Source: Hippopus hippopus (Eukaryota > Mollusca > Bivalvia > Cardiida > Cardiidae). Taken from it: 64,000 bases of DNA. The stretch covers positions 21,808,122-21,872,121 of the forward strand of contig OX328101.1 of NCBI GenBank assembly GCA_946811185.2, in the 5' to 3' direction. Of this stretch, positions 60,888 to 64,000 are shown piece after piece; the stretch's first letter is position 1, and each line of letters opens with the position of its first letter. The notes beneath the pieces are model-generated. The model saw only the letters and a program-made list of their open reading frames with translations, searched no databases and was not told where the DNA came from. Both the position numbers and the translations under genes were made by a program.

Positions 60888-61273
60888 AATCTGGGCCCTG
60901 TTTAAGTCGGGTTTAGTCTCTTATTTTACTCAAATCTGCAGAGATTTTTTTTCCCGAACTCAGTTGGGTTTGTTATTCTAGACGTATTTCAGTAACATTA
61001 ACAGACTTGAGGAACATTCTCAAATCTAAAGCTGACACAATGTTTCAGACTCAACTCAGCAAAAGACTGTTAATTAATCTAAGTCCATTTATTTTGCTTA
61101 CTTGAGTCTGAAACATAGTGTCAATTCTAGATTTCAGAATGTTTTTAGAGTGTGTTAATGTTACTGAAATGCATCTGAAATAATGAACTCAACTTAAGTC
61201 AGAACCACTGACCGTTAGTCGATTTGAGTAAAATAAGAGACTTAAGTTTTTTTTGTGAAACCAGGCCCTGTTT
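60888..61273. repeat. 385-bp palindromic MITE
   Basis: Left ggccctgtttaagtc .. gtctcttattttactcaaat pairs with right atttgagtaaaataagagac .. ccaggccctg; inner parts (atttcagtaacattaac / gttaatgttactgaaat; gtttcagactcaact / gagtctgaaac) also pair. The centre is near 61080. No coding. Confidence 0.82.
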
Positions 61274-61492
61274 CTCATTTCATTGTACACATAACAAAAT
61301 GTATGTGTCTTAATTGGAAAAATATATCTATACAAAGGAAATTTTCTTTTGCTGCTCTATCTTTAGAGGTATAATGGAATGTTGAAAGGGAGAATAAGGA
61401 AAGACTGACAGTTAGAAGAACATACAAAAATACAACACAATACCACCAGACAATGAAGAGCCCACCCATACTGACATGGACTTCCTGACCAG

Positions 61493-61812
61493 CCCGCATA
61501 GCTCAGTTGTTAGAATGTAGGACTCGTCAACATGATGTTTCGGGTCACTTGAGGGTGTGGGTTTGATTCCCATGGCTAGCCATCTAAAATTACTAATTGT
61601 CTTTCGGATGAAACTTCAACCAACGTCCTGTGTGATGGTGCTATACACAGAGCACATTAAAGAACCAGGCGTAACTTCAGATGGGTTTGGTCCTGTATCT
61701 GCACTATCCCCACTAACAATACTAACAACCTTCAGGGGGCGTCGCCCATATTGGCAACCAGTAGTGATGATACAAATTCAAGACATGGACTTCTGTCGTT
61801 TGTTTGTCTGAC
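61493..61812 (+). mobile_element. tRNA-derived SINE, second family
   Basis: Head agcccgcatagctcagttgt (box A) and gtgtgggtttgattcccatg (box B); then a body with tgtctttcggatgaaacttc and ggcgtcgcccatattggcaa. The 3' part differs from the SINE at 32138. Confidence 0.75.
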
Positions 61813-61932
61813 AATGACAGACATGGCAGATATTTCTCAAATAACGTAATTATACAGTAGTTTTTTCATCCACTAATTATATGCTAGGGATGACTTTATT
61901 ATCTTGCAGTTAACTGCTATTGAAAAGATGGA

Positions 61933-62508
61933 GTTAACTGTTTACCACGGTCACAAGTTTAAAAGACACTGAAGAAGAAAGCCTTTGGTAAACATTGTGG
62001 GAAAAGGAGAAAATGCTGGTAAACAGCATTTTCTCCTTTTCCCACTATGTACTCTTTCTTGTCATCTCTTGAGCTACATTCAATTTGTCATCTGCAAATG
62101 CTTCCAGTCCGAAATTGTGTCGTTTGGTAAAGGGTTGAAAGAAAGGCTTCCTTGTAATGAGCAATTCTCCTTTTGCTTCAATGTTTCCATTTGTATTCAT
62201 GTATCAAACCTTAGACTATGTTCACTATCACTATTTCATAAGGATTATCAAAGTTTCAATCTGCTGCATATTGTTTCTAAATTCTTTACCACAAAATCCC
62301 AACTATTAATGATCCTGAGAAAGAAAGTTGTAAAAAACATAGTGGGAAAAGGAGAACATGCTCGTAACCAGCATTTTCTCCTTTTCCCACAATGTTTTCT
62401 ACTATTCCAACAATAAAATTCAATTTCTGAGATACAGTTATTTTGTCATCTTCAAATGTTTTCTATTTGGACTGTTCTAAAATTTTGTTGTTTGGTAAAG
62501 AATCAAAG
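61933..62508 (+). mobile_element. Two MITE-A copies, same orientation
   Basis: 61933-62148 (hairpin gctggtaaacagc) and 62281-62508 (stem gagaacatgctcgtaaccag partly unpaired). Confidence 0.8.
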
Positions 62509-62847
62509 TACCATAGTAAAATAAAAGAAAAAAAAAATGAACTATACAGGAAAGAATAAATACAAAGCTTATTTTAAAGGCCTTTAGGCAGAGAAGAGGA
62601 GAACTGCATTTTGAAACAATTCCTCCAATTCTCTTACTTCAACTTTTAAGATGACATCTGATGCAGGAACATGGCATTGCAGTTACTGCTTGTTTGAAGC
62701 ACTCTGTACCCTAAAAGTTTTCAAAAGTCCTTAATATCATGACTGGTCCAAAAGCTAGAGCTGTCACAAAACATGACCAAATACCCCCACTAATTATTTT
62801 GATAGAAAAAAAAAAACAGATGTGAAAGCCTACCCACATTACACACA

Positions 62848-63043
62848 AAAAGAAGTCCAAGTTGCGTAATCACCAACCATTCTTGAGAACGTTCTCGATC
62901 TTATCCTACAAAATTTTCTATACTTGAATGTAACACAATTTCTGACTGTCAGAACTTGTATTACATTCAAATTTAGAAAATCTTGGAGAATTAGAAAAAT
63001 GTTCTTATGAATGGTTGGCAAATACAGACCCAAGTTCAAGGGG
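62848..63043. repeat. 196-bp palindromic MITE
   Basis: Left aagtccaagttgcg .. caccaaccattcttgagaac; right gttcttatgaatggttggca .. acccaagttcaag. The centre is near 62945 (tctgactgtcaga). Confidence 0.72.
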
Positions 63044-63192
63044 TAACTTACATTATTTTTTTTTTTTCCTAGAATACAACCTAAGTAGTAGTGATTTCAA
63101 GGTTGCTCTTAACCTGAATAACTAAACAAAGCAGACAACTCAAATCAAAGATCAGATTGCAATTTCTGTGCAGTCTAATTTTGATCTACACT

Positions 63193-63510
63193 GGGTGAAC
63201 CCCAGTAGTGCAGGTGGTAGCATACAGGACTTGAAATGGGGGGAGAGTCACTGGTTTGAATCCCCAGTTCCGCAAATTTCTTTCCTGGGACTGATGATGA
63301 TAGCTAGCCACCGCGACAGGATTCATTTAACATTGTTTCCAAGGATGGTTATGTGGGTAAGCAAACAGTGGCCTGGGAAGAACATTGTGAGAAGTACTGG
63401 TAAAAGAAACTCTGGGAAAGCATAGATAGGTGCAGTAGCCACCTCGATATAACTAAAATAATGTTGAGAACTGCGTTAAACACCATGCAACCAATCAATC
63501 ATTGATCTAC
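63193..63510 (+). mobile_element. SINE copy of the 32138 family
   Basis: Head ccccagtagtgcaggtggta and ctggtttgaatccccagttc, body tttctttcctgggactgatg, 3' domain aggtgcagtagccacctcga .. aataatgttgagaac; no long tail. A MITE-C half precedes it. Confidence 0.8.
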
Positions 63511-63564
63511 ACTGGCTGCAGAGGCAACTTAAGGTGCAAAAGGTAAGGGCTTAAGGCAGACATC

Positions 63565-63788
63565 TTAACCTCTTCCCACACAATCCTGAATTTTAATGAC
63601 TCTGAGAGAGAAAGCTTTTGAAAACATGGTGAAATAAGGAAAAAATGCTAGAAACCAGCATTTTCTCCATGTCCAAAAATGTTGTCTACCCTTCTATAAA
63701 CAAATTTCAAATTTTACAGTCGAATTTGTTGTCTGCTAATTCTTTCAATTTGGACAAATCTAAAATATTTTTGTTTGGTCAGAGTTAA
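63565..63788 (+). mobile_element. MITE-A copy with both TTAA, last in window
   Basis: TTAA at 63565-63568 and 63785-63788. The hairpin is mutated (aaatgctagaaaccagcatt). 63789-64000 holds nothing recognised. Confidence 0.82.
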
Positions 63789-64000
63789 GTTGTGCATCAC
63801 TCATCTACAGTTTTCAAAAAAAGATTTTACAAAGTTTCAACAAAATGACAGCCTCGTTATAGAACGGTTTAGCGAGACAAATATGATTATCTTTGTCCAA
63901 GCCCACAGACATGGTCAGACAGGTGGACTATTTGACAGACAAACCGATCCACACTGATCAAACTATAACCCCTCTAAAATATCTGGCCTGAGGGGTTCAC

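Noticed and set aside
61493..61811. 84-codon open frame starting MGLIPMASH
   Set aside because: It lies entirely within the SINE and begins at the tRNA-like box B.
3470..62416. Many 60-140 codon open frames containing ENIVGKGENAG / FLLFPQCFQ
   Set aside because: They are translations of the MITE-A hairpin and its flanks, occur on both strands, and have no splice or start logic. They would look like a conserved protein family in a naive search.

Overview
This is an AT-rich eukaryotic window. It has three intron-containing protein genes, all on the + strand, buried in a very dense load of small mobile elements. Split genes, tRNA-headed SINEs, Helitron-like elements with 145-160 bp internal tandem repeats and a terminal hairpin, and a mariner copy all point to a marine invertebrate, most likely a bivalve mollusc. 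The assignment rests on recognising repeat styles, not on a database search.

Layout. (1) 681-12570: six 3' exons of an acyl-CoA thioesterase / bile acid-CoA:amino acid N-acyltransferase (BAAT) family gene with a Cys-Asp-His triad; its 5' part lies left of the window. (2) 19148-22987: a complete three-exon NDUFB4 gene (complex I accessory subunit, 131 aa) whose first intron holds one element nested inside another. (3) 23000-31900: no gene; mobile elements including a hAT-type transposase pseudogene (27660-28382) and a tandem-repeat Helitron-like element (24829-26170). (4) 31967-53205: a DIPK1/FAM69-like divergent kinase gene. Two 3' exons are certain; a phase-compatible signal-anchor exon 1 at 31967-32110 is proposed, which implies a 19 kb intron. 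That intron holds a 765-bp-period palindromic satellite (37811-40670) and a 6.6 kb long inverted repeat (41224-47841), one arm of which carries a mariner. (5) 53206-64000: no gene; repeats only.

The dominant feature is one family of about 220-230 bp elements, called MITE-A here, with roughly 80 recognisable copies on both strands covering about a quarter of the window. Termini are CCCTTTACCA / TGGTAAAGGG-like, flanked by TTAA, which resembles the piggyBac superfamily. In the centre is a perfect hairpin with 33-bp arms and one unpaired base: A in one orientation (CTGGTAACCAG), T in the other (CTGGTTACCAG), so the centre base reports orientation. Nested and back-to-back insertions at shared TTAA sites, compensatory changes in the stem, and 'palindromised' copies show that the hairpin matters to the element's life cycle.

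No operon-like logic links the three genes. Their shared property is that their introns, and the 3' UTR of the kinase gene, carry many inverted MITE copies that would fold in pre-mRNA. Most short open frames in the window, especially those reading like ENIVGKGENAG, are translations of MITE-A and are not genes.
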